The notes beneath the pieces are model-generated. The model was not told the origin of the DNA. It searched no databases and worked only from the letters and a program-made list of their open reading frames with translations. A stretch of 64,000 nt of DNA from Flavobacterium sp. WV_118_3 (lineage in GTDB: Bacteria > Bacteroidota > Bacteroidia > Flavobacteriales > Flavobacteriaceae), in NCBI RefSeq assembly GCF_039778605.1, contig NZ_CP156060.1, positions 992,001 to 1,056,000 of the forward strand. The letters run 5' to 3'. How positions within the stretch are numbered: the stretch's first letter is position 1; every line of letters starts with the position of its first letter. Below, one piece after another: positions 52,109 through 62,570 of the stretch. The translations under genes and the position numbers were made by a program.

Positions 52109-53638
52109 ATGCAACACAACGTACTTATTTTAGATTTCGGGTCGCAATACACACAGCTTATTGCGAGAAGAGTTCGCGAATTAAACATTTTCTGCGAAAT
52201 TTTTCCTTACAATCACTTTCCGAGTGATTTATCAAGTTATAAAGCGGTTATCCTTTCCGGTAGCCCGTATTCCGTTAGATCAGAAGACGCTCCACATCCT
52301 GATTTGTCTCAAATCAGAGGTAAAATGCCGTTATTAGCCGTTTGTTACGGTGCACAATATCTGGCACATTTTAGCGGTGGCGAAGTAGCGCCTTCCAATA
52401 TCCGTGAATACGGTCGCGCCAATTTGTCTTTTGTTAAAGACGATGAATTGTTTTTTGATGAAGTAGCATTGAACAGTCAGGTTTGGATGAGCCATAGCGA
52501 TACGATTAAACAATTACCAACGAACGGTGTACGCCTGGCCAGTACCAAAGATGTGGAAAACGCAGCCTACCGTATTGAAGGTGAAACAACATATGCCATT
52601 CAGTTCCACCCGGAAGTATACCATTCGACCGATGGAAAACAAATGTTGGAAAACTTCCTGGTAAAAATTGCTGAAGTACCACAAACATTTACACCAAAAG
52701 CCTTTGTAGAGGAAATCGTGGAAGAAATGCGCGAGAAAATCAAGGGTGACAAGGTGGTTTTAGGACTTTCTGGCGGTGTCGACTCCACCGTGGCAGCCGT
52801 ATTGTTAAATAAAGCAATCGGTGAAAACTTATACTGTATCTTCGTGAATAACGGACTTTTACGTAAAAATGAATTCGAAAGTGTATTGGAACAATACAAA
52901 GGAATGGGATTAAATGTAAAAGGAGTAGACGCCTCGGCACGTTTTTTGACTGAGTTAGCAGGAATTGAAGATCCGGAGTTAAAACGAAAAACTATCGGAC
53001 GTGTGTTCATTGAAGTATTTGATGATGAAGCCCATCTGATCGAAGATGTAAAATGGCTGGCTCAGGGTACGATTTACCCGGATGTAATCGAATCGGTATC
53101 CGTTAAAGGACCATCGGCTACAATTAAATCACACCATAATGTGGGTGGTTTACCGGATTATATGAAATTACAAATCGTAGAACCACTTCGAATGTTGTTT
53201 AAAGATGAAGTACGAAGAGTAGGCGCTACATTGGGAATCAGTCCGGATTTATTAGGAAGACATCCATTCCCGGGACCAGGTTTATCGATCCGTATTTTAG
53301 GGGATATTACACCGGAAAAAGTTCAGATTCTACAGGATGTGGATGCGATCTTTATCGAAGGTTTAAAATCACACGGATTATATGATAAGGTATGGCAGGC
53401 GGGAGCGATTCTCCTTCCGGTAAATAGCGTAGGAGTTATGGGAGACGAGCGTACCTATGAAAAAGTGGTGGCATTACGTGCGGTGGAATCGACCGACGGA
53501 ATGACGGCTGACTGGGTGCATTTGCCATATGATTTCCTGATGAAAATATCAAACGAAATTATCAATAAAGTGAAAGGGGTAAATCGGGTTGTTTATGATA
53601 TCAGCTCTAAACCGCCAGCCACTATTGAGTGGGAATAA
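52109..53638 (+). CDS. guaA: GMP synthase (glutamine-hydrolysing)
   Basis: Converts XMP to GMP. The 509 residues hold a class I amidotransferase domain (nucleophile C79 in [18 protein letters not shown]), an ATP pyrophosphatase domain with [13 protein letters not shown], and the C-terminal dimerisation domain ending in KPPATIEWE. The ATG at 52109 ([16 protein letters not shown]) matches the family start; the upstream frame to 52037 is rejected since the -7 box lies inside it. Confidence 0.96.
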   Translation: MQHNVLILDFGSQYTQLIARRVRELNIFCEIFPYNHFPSDLSSYKAVILSGSPYSVRSEDAPHPDLSQIRGKMPLLAVCYGAQYLAHFSGGEVAPSNIREYGRANLSFVKDDELFFDEVALNSQVWMSHSDTIKQLPTNGVRLASTKDVENAAYRIEGETTYAIQFHPEVYHSTDGKQMLENFLVKIAEVPQTFTPKAFVEEIVEEMREKIKGDKVVLGLSGGVDSTVAAVLLNKAIGENLYCIFVNNGLLRKNEFESVLEQYKGMGLNVKGVDASARFLTELAGIEDPELKRKTIGRVFIEVFDDEAHLIEDVKWLAQGTIYPDVIESVSVKGPSATIKSHHNVGGLPDYMKLQIVEPLRMLFKDEVRRVGATLGISPDLLGRHPFPGPGLSIRILGDITPEKVQILQDVDAIFIEGLKSHGLYDKVWQAGAILLPVNSVGVMGDERTYEKVVALRAVESTDGMTADWVHLPYDFLMKISNEIINKVKGVNRVVYDISSKPPATIEWE

Positions 53639-53655
53639 AAAGAAAAGTAAATTCT

Positions 53656-53697
53656 GAATAAGTCGTTATAAAATTCTAACTTTATAACGACTTATTC
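53656..53697. repeat. 17-bp perfect inverted repeat between guaA and the LysM gene
   Basis: GAATAAGTCGTTATAAA (53656-53672) and TTTATAACGACTTATTC (53681-53697), loop of 8. There is no T-run after it on the plus strand. It ends 16 bases before the LysM gene ATG, so it could be a terminator without U-tract, an mRNA 5' stem-loop or a protein-binding site. Confidence 0.6.
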
Positions 53698-53713
53698 GCG
53701 TAAAAAAAGTAGT

Positions 53714-55714
53714 ATGAAACATTTTGTAACTGTTGTAATTTCAGGATTGTTCCTGTCGAATGTTGCCTTTGCGCAAACCAAAAATTACATCGAACATAAG
53801 GTAGAAAAAGGAGAAACGGTAGTGCAGATTGCCAAGAAATACAGTGTAACGCCTTATGATATTTATCGGATGAATCCCGATTCGCAAAACGGATTAAAGG
53901 AAAATACGAAAATACTGGTTCCGACAGGTGCCGGCAAAATGCTTGCTGCTAAAACAGATGATAAAAAAGCCCCGGTTAAAGAGGTGGTGAAAGATAAGGT
54001 CAAAGAAGCGGTTGCGACTAAAACCATCACACATACGGTAGAACCAAAAGAAGGAGTATACGGTATCGCAAAAAAATACGGAACCTCTATTGAAGCGATT
54101 TATAAAAGCAATCCGTCTGTCGAAAAAGAAGGATTAAAAATTGGTCAGGTATTAACGATTAGTGTACCAAAAACAGACAAAGAGCCGGTTAAAAATACGG
54201 TTCAGGAAGTGAAACAATCACTTGTGCCAACCAATGGTAAAACCTCGTATCATATAGTGGAAGCCAAAGAAACCAAATTTGGAATCGCTAAAAAATACGG
54301 ATTATCGGTTTCGGAACTGGAAGACTTGAACCCGGCGATCAAAGAGAATCTGGAAATCGGATACAATCTTAGATTGAGTAAAAATGTTCCGGCGGTTCCG
54401 AAAACCGTAGAAAAAGAAATCGAAAAAGTCGCTGTAAACAATAAATACATGACCTACGAGGTCAAACCAAAGGAAACCATGTACCGTTTAACCAAATCGT
54501 CCGGTTTGTCGGAAGAACAGCTTGTGGCGTTAAACCCGGAATTAAAAGACGGAGTGAAAGCGGGAATGCAATTGAAAATGCCGAATACGTCTAAATTTGA
54601 CGAGGTTAAAGGAAATAAAACATCCGTTGATATCGTAAAAACGCTGAAAAAAGACAACGAAAAGGAATTGGTATTGTTTATGCCGTTTAATCTGGATCGT
54701 ATTGCTTCGGACTCAGTACGTACCACTCAGGAACGATTGCGTTCGGATAAATTCCTAAACATGACACTGGATTTTTATGCCGGTGCTTTAATGGCGATCG
54801 ATTCGGCGCGCGCACTGGGATTACCGGTTAAAGTCCGAATTTTTGATTCGAAAGAAACGAAAAACAACTCGGCTGTTGCGGCAGTTATTGATAAAAACAA
54901 TTTTTCGAATACCGATGCCGTTATCGGTCCGTTTTTCCAGTCAAATGTGGAAAATACTGCAAACTTGTTAAGTCAGTACAATACACCGGTGATTTCGCCA
55001 TTGTCGAACGAAAAAGGAAAACCCTATTCGAACCTGTTCCAATCGATGCCCAATTCGGATGATGTAAAACGCAAGATGTTCGATTATATGCAATCTAAAA
55101 ATGGAAACATTATTGCAATTGTCGATCCGAAAAAAGGTTCTTCACGACAATTTCTAAAAGAAAATTACCCATCGGTACGATTGGCGGAATTAAACGAAAA
55201 AGGAGCGGTTACGTTGGAAAATATCAAAAGCCTGATGGAAGCCGATAAAGTGAATTTTGTAATTCTGGAAACCGAAAGCAAAACATTGGTATTGAATTCG
55301 CTGAATGTTTTGGTGAGTGCCTTATCGCAATTCCAGGTACAACTGGTAACATTAGAGAAAAACGAAACGCTGGATTTTGATGAAATTCCGTTGAGTCGTT
55401 TAACCAAACTACGCTTATTGTATCCGTCGGTTACCAAAGATAACGAAACACCGGAGGCTTTGGTTTTTGCCAATACCTTTAAAAAGAAAAACAATATTTT
55501 CCCGAACCGTTTTGCAACCCGTGGTTTCGATGTAACGTTCGACGTAATTGTGCGTATGTTCCAGGAAAACGGATTTAAAGAATCGGTGAATGAAAACGCT
55601 TCCGAACAGGTGGAAAATAAATTTGACTATACCAGTTTGGGTGGTGGTTACTACAATACCGGTGTGTTTATTATGAATTACAACGATGATTTAACCGTTA
55701 AAGAAGCAAAATAA
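53714..55714 (+). CDS. Secreted protein with four LysM domains and a periplasmic-binding-like domain
   Basis: A 666-residue protein with signal peptide (first 20 residues, cut after AFA). Four LysM domains follow at about 25-70, 106-150, 178-221 and 246-290, joined by Lys/Val/Pro-rich linkers; these bind peptidoglycan. From about residue 315 the rest resembles a type 1 periplasmic ligand-binding fold (VLFMPFNLDRI; ALGLPVKVRIFDSKE; AVIGPFFQSNVENTANLL). The fold is known from LppC/LpoA-like activators of penicillin-binding proteins and from amino-acid receptors. A cell-wall role is likely, the ligand unknown. It overlaps the osmC gene by one base. Confidence 0.85.
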   Translation: MKHFVTVVISGLFLSNVAFAQTKNYIEHKVEKGETVVQIAKKYSVTPYDIYRMNPDSQNGLKENTKILVPTGAGKMLAAKTDDKKAPVKEVVKDKVKEAVATKTITHTVEPKEGVYGIAKKYGTSIEAIYKSNPSVEKEGLKIGQVLTISVPKTDKEPVKNTVQEVKQSLVPTNGKTSYHIVEAKETKFGIAKKYGLSVSELEDLNPAIKENLEIGYNLRLSKNVPAVPKTVEKEIEKVAVNNKYMTYEVKPKETMYRLTKSSGLSEEQLVALNPELKDGVKAGMQLKMPNTSKFDEVKGNKTSVDIVKTLKKDNEKELVLFMPFNLDRIASDSVRTTQERLRSDKFLNMTLDFYAGALMAIDSARALGLPVKVRIFDSKETKNNSAVAAVIDKNNFSNTDAVIGPFFQSNVENTANLLSQYNTPVISPLSNEKGKPYSNLFQSMPNSDDVKRKMFDYMQSKNGNIIAIVDPKKGSSRQFLKENYPSVRLAELNEKGAVTLENIKSLMEADKVNFVILETESKTLVLNSLNVLVSALSQFQVQLVTLEKNETLDFDEIPLSRLTKLRLLYPSVTKDNETPEALVFANTFKKKNNIFPNRFATRGFDVTFDVIVRMFQENGFKESVNENASEQVENKFDYTSLGGGYYNTGVFIMNYNDDLTVKEAK

Positions 55715-56115
55715 TGACCTCAAAAGTAACCTATCTGGGCGATTTAAGAACATCGTCTATCCATCTACAATCCGGGAGTGAAATTATTTCCGATGCGCCG
55801 GTAGATAATAACGGAAAAGGAGAAGCCTTTTCACCAACCGATACGGTAGCCAATGCTTTGGCGAGTTGTATGTTTACCGTTATGGGAATTAAGGCCCGTT
55901 CGATGGAGGTGGATTTTTCCGGATCGACAGCCGAAGTAACCAAAATCATGCAAGCCGAACCCCGTAAAATTTCAGAAATTCAGGTGGTTTTCCATATGGA
56001 TATCGAAGCCGATGCTAAAACCAGAACGATTCTGGAAAGAACGGCATTAACCTGTCCGGTGTATTTGAGTTTAAATCCGGATATCAAAAAAGTAATAACC
56101 TTTAACTGGAAATAA
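55714..56115 (+). CDS. OsmC-family peroxiredoxin-like protein
   Basis: A 133-residue protein with the two family cysteines: ALASCMFTVMGIKA and LTCPVYLSLNPDI. The family reduces organic hydroperoxides using this Cys pair; the form here is the short OsmC/YhfA-like type. It shares one base with the LysM gene before it and one with the DUF805 gene after it, so all are translated together. Confidence 0.9.
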   Translation: MTSKVTYLGDLRTSSIHLQSGSEIISDAPVDNNGKGEAFSPTDTVANALASCMFTVMGIKARSMEVDFSGSTAEVTKIMQAEPRKISEIQVVFHMDIEADAKTRTILERTALTCPVYLSLNPDIKKVITFNWK

Positions 56116-56555
56116 TGATTAAGAAGGAACAAGATTACAATATGTTAGACTGGTGGAGAAAAGTGATGCTGGATAATTATGCTACCTTTTCCGGCCGAGC
56201 CCGACGTGCGGAATATTGGAATTTTATGCTGTTTCATATAATTGTTATGTTTTCATTATGGATGGGAGTTTTTGTGGGTCTTGGTTCGGAATCTGAAATG
56301 TTTGGAGGATTGATGGCCATTTTGTTGATAGTATATGTTTTGGGGACAATTCTTCCGTCACTGGCTGTTACAGTAAGAAGATTGCACGATGTGAATAAAA
56401 GCGGCTGGATGTACCTGATTTGTTTGATTCCGTTTGGATCGTTTATGCTGTTATATTATATGGTATTGTACGGTGACCACGGAAGAAACGATTATGGAGA
56501 AGATCCAAAAATGCCACCAGGCAGAAGTGCAATTTCCCAAATAGGAATAGAGTAA
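56115..56555 (+). CDS. DUF805 membrane protein
   Basis: A 146-residue inner-membrane protein with four likely spans. FSGRARRAEYWNFMLFHII at the start and AVTVRRLHDVNKSGWMYLICLIPFG in the second half are the defining DUF805 motifs; GDHGRNDYGEDP is the usual tail. The family function is unknown. One-base overlap with both neighbours. Confidence 0.92.
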   Translation: MIKKEQDYNMLDWWRKVMLDNYATFSGRARRAEYWNFMLFHIIVMFSLWMGVFVGLGSESEMFGGLMAILLIVYVLGTILPSLAVTVRRLHDVNKSGWMYLICLIPFGSFMLLYYMVLYGDHGRNDYGEDPKMPPGRSAISQIGIE

Positions 56556-56791
56556 TGTTTCCGGATAAACAAAAAGAATTACTAATAAAAATAGCGCATA
56601 CCAAAATGCCCTTTGGAAAATACGAAGGGCGTTTTCTTATCGACCTGCCCGAATATTATGTCGTATGGTATCACAATAAAGGTTTTCCAAAAGGACAACT
56701 GGGCGAACAACTACAGTTGGTATACGAATTAAAACTAAACGGACTGGAAGAATTGGTGCGAAACATCAGAAGGAATTTCCCAAAACCGTAA
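56555..56791 (+). CDS. DUF3820 family protein
   Basis: A 78-residue protein matching DUF3820: MPFGKYEGRFLIDLPEYYV, then WYHNKGFPKGQLGEQL and an LELKLNGLE-like helix. Related sequences occur as part of exonuclease and helicase-associated proteins, often suggesting a nucleic-acid context, but the function is unknown. It is the last gene of the LysM-osmC-DUF805 chain. Confidence 0.88.
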   Translation: MFPDKQKELLIKIAHTKMPFGKYEGRFLIDLPEYYVVWYHNKGFPKGQLGEQLQLVYELKLNGLEELVRNIRRNFPKP

Positions 56792-56845
56792 CCGATTTAT
56801 TAACGAATAATTGTCAGGGTACCGTTATTAATTCTCAATTTATAA

Positions 56846-58510
<1,665 letters not shown>

Positions 58511-58541
58511 AAAAGCAACACCGTAAATAGTAAACATTAGA

Positions 58542-60437
58542 ATGGAAGAAAAGAAATTAGACGCAAAATCTATTGTAGGATTTGTTTTGATTGCCGGATT
58601 GATGATCTGGATGATGTTTAACAACATCGAGAAAGAGAAAAAATCCATGGCTGCTGACGCTGAAAAAGCGAAAACTGAAAAAGTGGAAAAAGCCAGGGAA
58701 ACTGCTGTTAGTAAAGTAATAGCTGATACCACCAAAACGGACTCTCTTCGCGTAAAAGCGTTACAGGGTTCATTAGGAGCTTTTGCCTATAGCGCGTCAT
58801 TGCCGTCGGCTAAAGAAAACGTTACGGAAGTATCCAATGGCGTTTTAACGTTAAAAATTGCGAACAAAGGTGGTTATATCACCGAAGCAACTATTAACGG
58901 TTTTGAGCAATTCAGTAAAGATTCTAAAAAACAGGTGGCTTTGATTCAGCAAAACAATGCTAACCTGAACTTACAAATCCATACGCAGGACAATCGTATT
59001 TTAAATACGAAAGACCTTTATTTCGAACCAACCGTTACCAAAGAAGGCGCTAACGATGTTGTAACCATGCGTTTAAAAGCAGGTGCGAATCAATTCCTGG
59101 AATACCGTTATGTATTAAAACCAAAAGAATACATGATGGATTTCGCGATCCGTTCGCAAGGGTTGAGTTCTGTGGTAAACACAGCGAAACCGTTGGATAT
59201 GGAATGGCAGTTAAAATCGTTCCGTAACGAGAAAAGTGTAAGCTACGAAAACCGTTATACCGATTTGGTATACGAATACGAAAACGGAAAAGACAACTCG
59301 CTAAGTGCGACGAGTAAACTAGACGAGAAATCGGCTGAAGCTGTAACGTATGTGGCGTTTAAACAACATTTCTTTACATCGATTTTATTAACCGATACAC
59401 CGTTTAAAACGGCTCAGTTAAAGTCGGAAAACCTGGTTCACGACGAAAAAATCGACACGGTTTATACTAAAAACTTTGTAGCAAAATTACCGTTGGAATT
59501 TAAAAACGGAGAATTAAACTATAATATGAACTGGTATTATGGTCCATCGGATTATAATATCTTAAATTCATACAATAAGAATTTAGACGAAATCATGCCT
59601 TTGGGATGGGGAATCTTCGGTTGGATCAACCGTTATGTATTTATCCCGGTTTACAACGTATTGAGCGATTATATCCCTCACGGAATCGCGATCATTATCT
59701 TTACGATCTTAGTGCGTTTGGTGATGTCACCGGTAACGTATAAATCCTACCTGTCGCAGGCGAAAATGAAAGTATTGCGTCCGGAGATTGCCGAATTAAA
59801 CGAGAAATACGGTAAAGATCCGATGAAAAAACAACAGGAAACGATGAAACTGTACAATAAGGCAGGTGTAAACCCAATGGCAGGTTGTTTGCCGGCGCTG
59901 ATGCAGATTCCGGTTTTCTACGCACTCTTCCAGTTCTTCCCATCCTATTTCGATTTAAGACAGAAGAGTTTCCTTTGGGCAGATGACTTATCATCATACG
60001 ATTCGGTATTACATTTACCATTCTATATTCCATTCTATGGAAACCACGTGAGTTTATTCCCGATATTAGCTTCTGTTGCGATTTTCTTCTATATGAAAAT
60101 GACAACCGGAGATCAGGCAATGAGTACGCCACCACAGGAAGGAATGCCGGATATGAGCAAAATCATGAAAATCATGATCTATGTTTCACCTATTATGATG
60201 TTGTTCTTCTTTAATAACTATGCCTCTGGTTTGAGTTTGTACTATTTTATTTCAAACACCATCACAATTGGTATTATGTTGGTTATCAAGAATTACATTG
60301 TTAACGAAGAGAAGATCCATGCTCAGATTCAGGAAAATAAGACGAAACCTCAGAAACAGAGTAAGTTTCAACGAAAAATGCAGGAAATGATGGAGCAGGC
60401 CGAGGCACAGAAAAATGCCAAGGGCAACAAAAAATAA
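58542..60437 (+). CDS. yidC: Membrane protein insertase YidC
   Basis: A 631-residue insertase. N-terminal anchor helix at residues 11-26 (IVGFVLIAGLMIWMMF), a large periplasmic domain (about 30-360), then the conserved five-helix core with LVRLVMSPVTYKSYLSQAKM (hydrophilic-groove Arg region), MKKQQETMKLYNKAGVNPMAGCLPALMQIP, and a basic C-terminal tail. It inserts and folds inner-membrane proteins with or without Sec. The pyrG-yidC neighbourhood suggests a shared transcript. Confidence 0.95.
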   Translation: MEEKKLDAKSIVGFVLIAGLMIWMMFNNIEKEKKSMAADAEKAKTEKVEKARETAVSKVIADTTKTDSLRVKALQGSLGAFAYSASLPSAKENVTEVSNGVLTLKIANKGGYITEATINGFEQFSKDSKKQVALIQQNNANLNLQIHTQDNRILNTKDLYFEPTVTKEGANDVVTMRLKAGANQFLEYRYVLKPKEYMMDFAIRSQGLSSVVNTAKPLDMEWQLKSFRNEKSVSYENRYTDLVYEYENGKDNSLSATSKLDEKSAEAVTYVAFKQHFFTSILLTDTPFKTAQLKSENLVHDEKIDTVYTKNFVAKLPLEFKNGELNYNMNWYYGPSDYNILNSYNKNLDEIMPLGWGIFGWINRYVFIPVYNVLSDYIPHGIAIIIFTILVRLVMSPVTYKSYLSQAKMKVLRPEIAELNEKYGKDPMKKQQETMKLYNKAGVNPMAGCLPALMQIPVFYALFQFFPSYFDLRQKSFLWADDLSSYDSVLHLPFYIPFYGNHVSLFPILASVAIFFYMKMTTGDQAMSTPPQEGMPDMSKIMKIMIYVSPIMMLFFFNNYASGLSLYYFISNTITIGIMLVIKNYIVNEEKIHAQIQENKTKPQKQSKFQRKMQEMMEQAEAQKNAKGNKK

Positions 60438-60438
60438 A

Positions 60439-60467
60439 AAAAAGCATCCATCACGGATGCTTTTTTT
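60439..60467 (+). terminator. Terminator after yidC
   Basis: AAAGCATCC / GGATGCTTT, loop ATCAC, then T-run, starting two bases after the stop. Confidence 0.9.
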
Positions 60468-60529
60468 GTACAATCTTTTGATAAATTAGCAAACCGACAT
60501 TATAAAATTATTTTCAGGATTTTACGTTT

Positions 60530-60537
60530 TAATTTTG
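60530..60537 (+). promoter_or_regulatory. -7 box of the MORN-like gene
   Basis: TAATTTTG fits TAnnTTTG, 15 bases before the ATG at 60553; it overlaps an upstream TTG that could otherwise be taken as a start. Confidence 0.5.
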
Positions 60538-60552
60538 GATAAGCCCAATACT

Positions 60553-61299
60553 ATGAAAACAACATTTTTAACGCTATGCTCTTTATTCTCTGCTGTAGCT
60601 TTCGCACAGGAAATCAATAAAACCGACGATAAAGGTCAACGTCACGGATTGTGGAAAGGTATTTATGAAGATACTAAGTACCCGCGCTATGAAGGAACAT
60701 TTGATCATGGTAAAGAAACAGGTGTTTTTAAATATTTCGACAACACCAAAGCAGGTCCGGTTATTGGGACTCGTGATTTTTCAGCCAACGATGGGTCTAA
60801 TTACAGTATTTTTTTCGATCAGAAAGGAAATAAGGTAAGCGAAGGGAAAATTGTTAACAAAGAACACGAAGGCGAATGGAAAATTTACCACAAAGGGGGG
60901 AAACCGGTGATGACACTGGAGTATTATAAAAACGGAAAATTAGACGGTATACGAAAGACTTTCTACCCAAATGGTGCGATTGCCGAAGAAGTAACCTATG
61001 TGAACGGGGTCAAGCAAGGGATTTATAAAAAGTATTCCGATAAAGGAGTGGTGATTGAAGAAACGGGTTATCTTAATGATCAATTCGACGGACCGTCTAT
61101 CTATCGCAATGCCGCCAATGAAGTAACCGTTCGCGGTCAGTTTAAAAATGGTAAAAAATCCGGAATCTGGAAATTCTACGAAAAAAATAAACTGGTTAAG
61201 GAAGTCAATGCGAAAAAGGTAAACGATATGACGTTTAAAATGGTTACCGATTCGGACGGAAAGAAGAAACCAACCGAATTAAAAAGCAAAACCGAATAA
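60553..61299 (+). CDS. Secreted MORN/YwqK-like repeat protein
   Basis: A 248-residue protein with signal peptide (MKTTFLTLCSLFSAVAFAQ). The rest is made of MORN-variant repeats of the YwqK type: GQRHGLWKGIY, EGEWKIYHKGGKP, NGKLDGIRKTFYPNG, NGVKQGIYKKYSDKG, NGKKSGIWKFYEKNK. YwqK is an antitoxin in B. subtilis, but in Bacteroidota such proteins are common exported proteins without a toxin partner, and none is seen here. Function unknown. Confidence 0.85.
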   Translation: MKTTFLTLCSLFSAVAFAQEINKTDDKGQRHGLWKGIYEDTKYPRYEGTFDHGKETGVFKYFDNTKAGPVIGTRDFSANDGSNYSIFFDQKGNKVSEGKIVNKEHEGEWKIYHKGGKPVMTLEYYKNGKLDGIRKTFYPNGAIAEEVTYVNGVKQGIYKKYSDKGVVIEETGYLNDQFDGPSIYRNAANEVTVRGQFKNGKKSGIWKFYEKNKLVKEVNAKKVNDMTFKMVTDSDGKKKPTELKSKTE

Positions 61300-61304
61300 T
61301 ATTG

Positions 61305-61312
61305 TACTTTTG
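61305..61312 (+). promoter_or_regulatory. -7 box of mnmA
   Basis: TACTTTTG fits TAnnTTTG, 45 bases before the ATG. Confidence 0.5.
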
Positions 61313-61340
61313 CTGAAAATAACTGAAAATCAATATAAAA

Positions 61341-61348
61341 AGAAGGAG
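61341..61348 (+). promoter_or_regulatory. Shine-Dalgarno-like site before mnmA
   Basis: AGAAGGAG lies 9 bases before the mnmA ATG. Strong Shine-Dalgarno sites are unusual in Bacteroidota and most genes in this window lack one. Confidence 0.55.
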
Positions 61349-61357
61349 AATAAATAA

Positions 61358-62545
61358 ATGAAACGAGTAGTCGTAGGACTTTCCGGTGGTGTGGATTCGA
61401 GTGTGGCAGCCTATCTTTTACAAGAGCAGGGCTATGAAGTGATTGGCCTTTTTATGAAAAACTGGCACGATGATTCGGTAACAATATCGAACGAATGCCC
61501 ATGGCTGGAAGATAGTAATGATGCGCTTTTGGTCGCCGAAAAATTAGGAATTCCTTTTCAGACGGTCGATCTGAGTGAACAATATAAAGAACGTATTGTA
61601 GACTATATGTTTAACGAATACGAAAAGGGGAGAACCCCAAACCCGGATGTACTTTGCAACCGCGAAATCAAGTTTGATGTCTTTATGAAAATTGCGTTAA
61701 GTCTTGGTGCCGATTATGTGGCTACCGGACATTATTGTCGTAAAGGAATCCTTGAAAAAGACGGAGAAGAAGTATATCAACTGCTGGCGGGTGTCGATGG
61801 GAATAAAGACCAATCGTATTTCCTATGTCAGTTATCGCAGGAGCAACTGGCTAAATCCTTGTTTCCTATCGGAGAATTAACCAAACCGCAGGTACGCGAA
61901 ATTGCAGCGCGCATGGAATTGGTTACGGCTGAAAAGAAAGATTCACAAGGACTTTGTTTTATCGGAAAAGTACGCCTACCGGAGTTTTTACAACAACAAT
62001 TACAACCGAAAGAAGGATTAATTTTTGAAGTGGATGCCGATAGTCCGGTGTACCATCAGGAACAACCAACATTCGCTTCGCAGGAAGAAGAATTGGCCTA
62101 TTTATCTAAAAATATAGCCTATACACCCGAATTGGGGAAAGTGGTTGGAAAACACCAGGGCGCGCACTATTTTACAATCGGTCAGCGTAAAGGTTTGAAT
62201 GTTGGCGGTACAAAAGAACCGTTGTTTATCATTGCTACCGATGTTACGTCGAATACGATTTATACCGGTCAGGGGAACAACCATCCCGGTTTGTTTAAAA
62301 AAGCCTTGTTTATCCAACAACCGGAAGTGCACTGGATTCGTGAGGATTTGAAATTAAAAGCCGGTGAAAAAATGGAAGTGATGGCGCGTATCCGCTACCG
62401 GCAACCATTACAAAAAGCAACCTTATTCCAATTTGAAGACGGAATGTATGTCCTTTTCGAAGAGCCACAATCGGCCATAACAGAGGGGCAATTTGTCTCA
62501 TGGCATATTGGAGAAGAATTAGTTGGTTCGGGAGTAATTTCTTAA
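61358..62545 (+). CDS. mnmA: tRNA-specific 2-thiouridylase
   Basis: Thiolates U34 of Lys, Glu and Gln tRNAs. The 395 residues show the PP-loop [16 protein letters not shown] (6-21), the first catalytic cysteine in [12 protein letters not shown] (C100) and the second in DSQGLCFIG (C200), followed by the central and C-terminal beta domains ([14 protein letters not shown]). It needs a sulfur relay from a cysteine desulfurase. The next gene begins 25 bases later. Confidence 0.95.
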   Translation: MKRVVVGLSGGVDSSVAAYLLQEQGYEVIGLFMKNWHDDSVTISNECPWLEDSNDALLVAEKLGIPFQTVDLSEQYKERIVDYMFNEYEKGRTPNPDVLCNREIKFDVFMKIALSLGADYVATGHYCRKGILEKDGEEVYQLLAGVDGNKDQSYFLCQLSQEQLAKSLFPIGELTKPQVREIAARMELVTAEKKDSQGLCFIGKVRLPEFLQQQLQPKEGLIFEVDADSPVYHQEQPTFASQEEELAYLSKNIAYTPELGKVVGKHQGAHYFTIGQRKGLNVGGTKEPLFIIATDVTSNTIYTGQGNNHPGLFKKALFIQQPEVHWIREDLKLKAGEKMEVMARIRYRQPLQKATLFQFEDGMYVLFEEPQSAITEGQFVSWHIGEELVGSGVIS

Positions 62546-62570
62546 ATTGCGTTTTCAAATCCCCGAAAAC

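Noticed and set aside
60553..61299. YwqK-like protein as the antitoxin of a toxin-antitoxin pair
   Set aside because: It has a signal peptide and no toxin-like neighbour; MORN-variant repeats alone do not show such a role.
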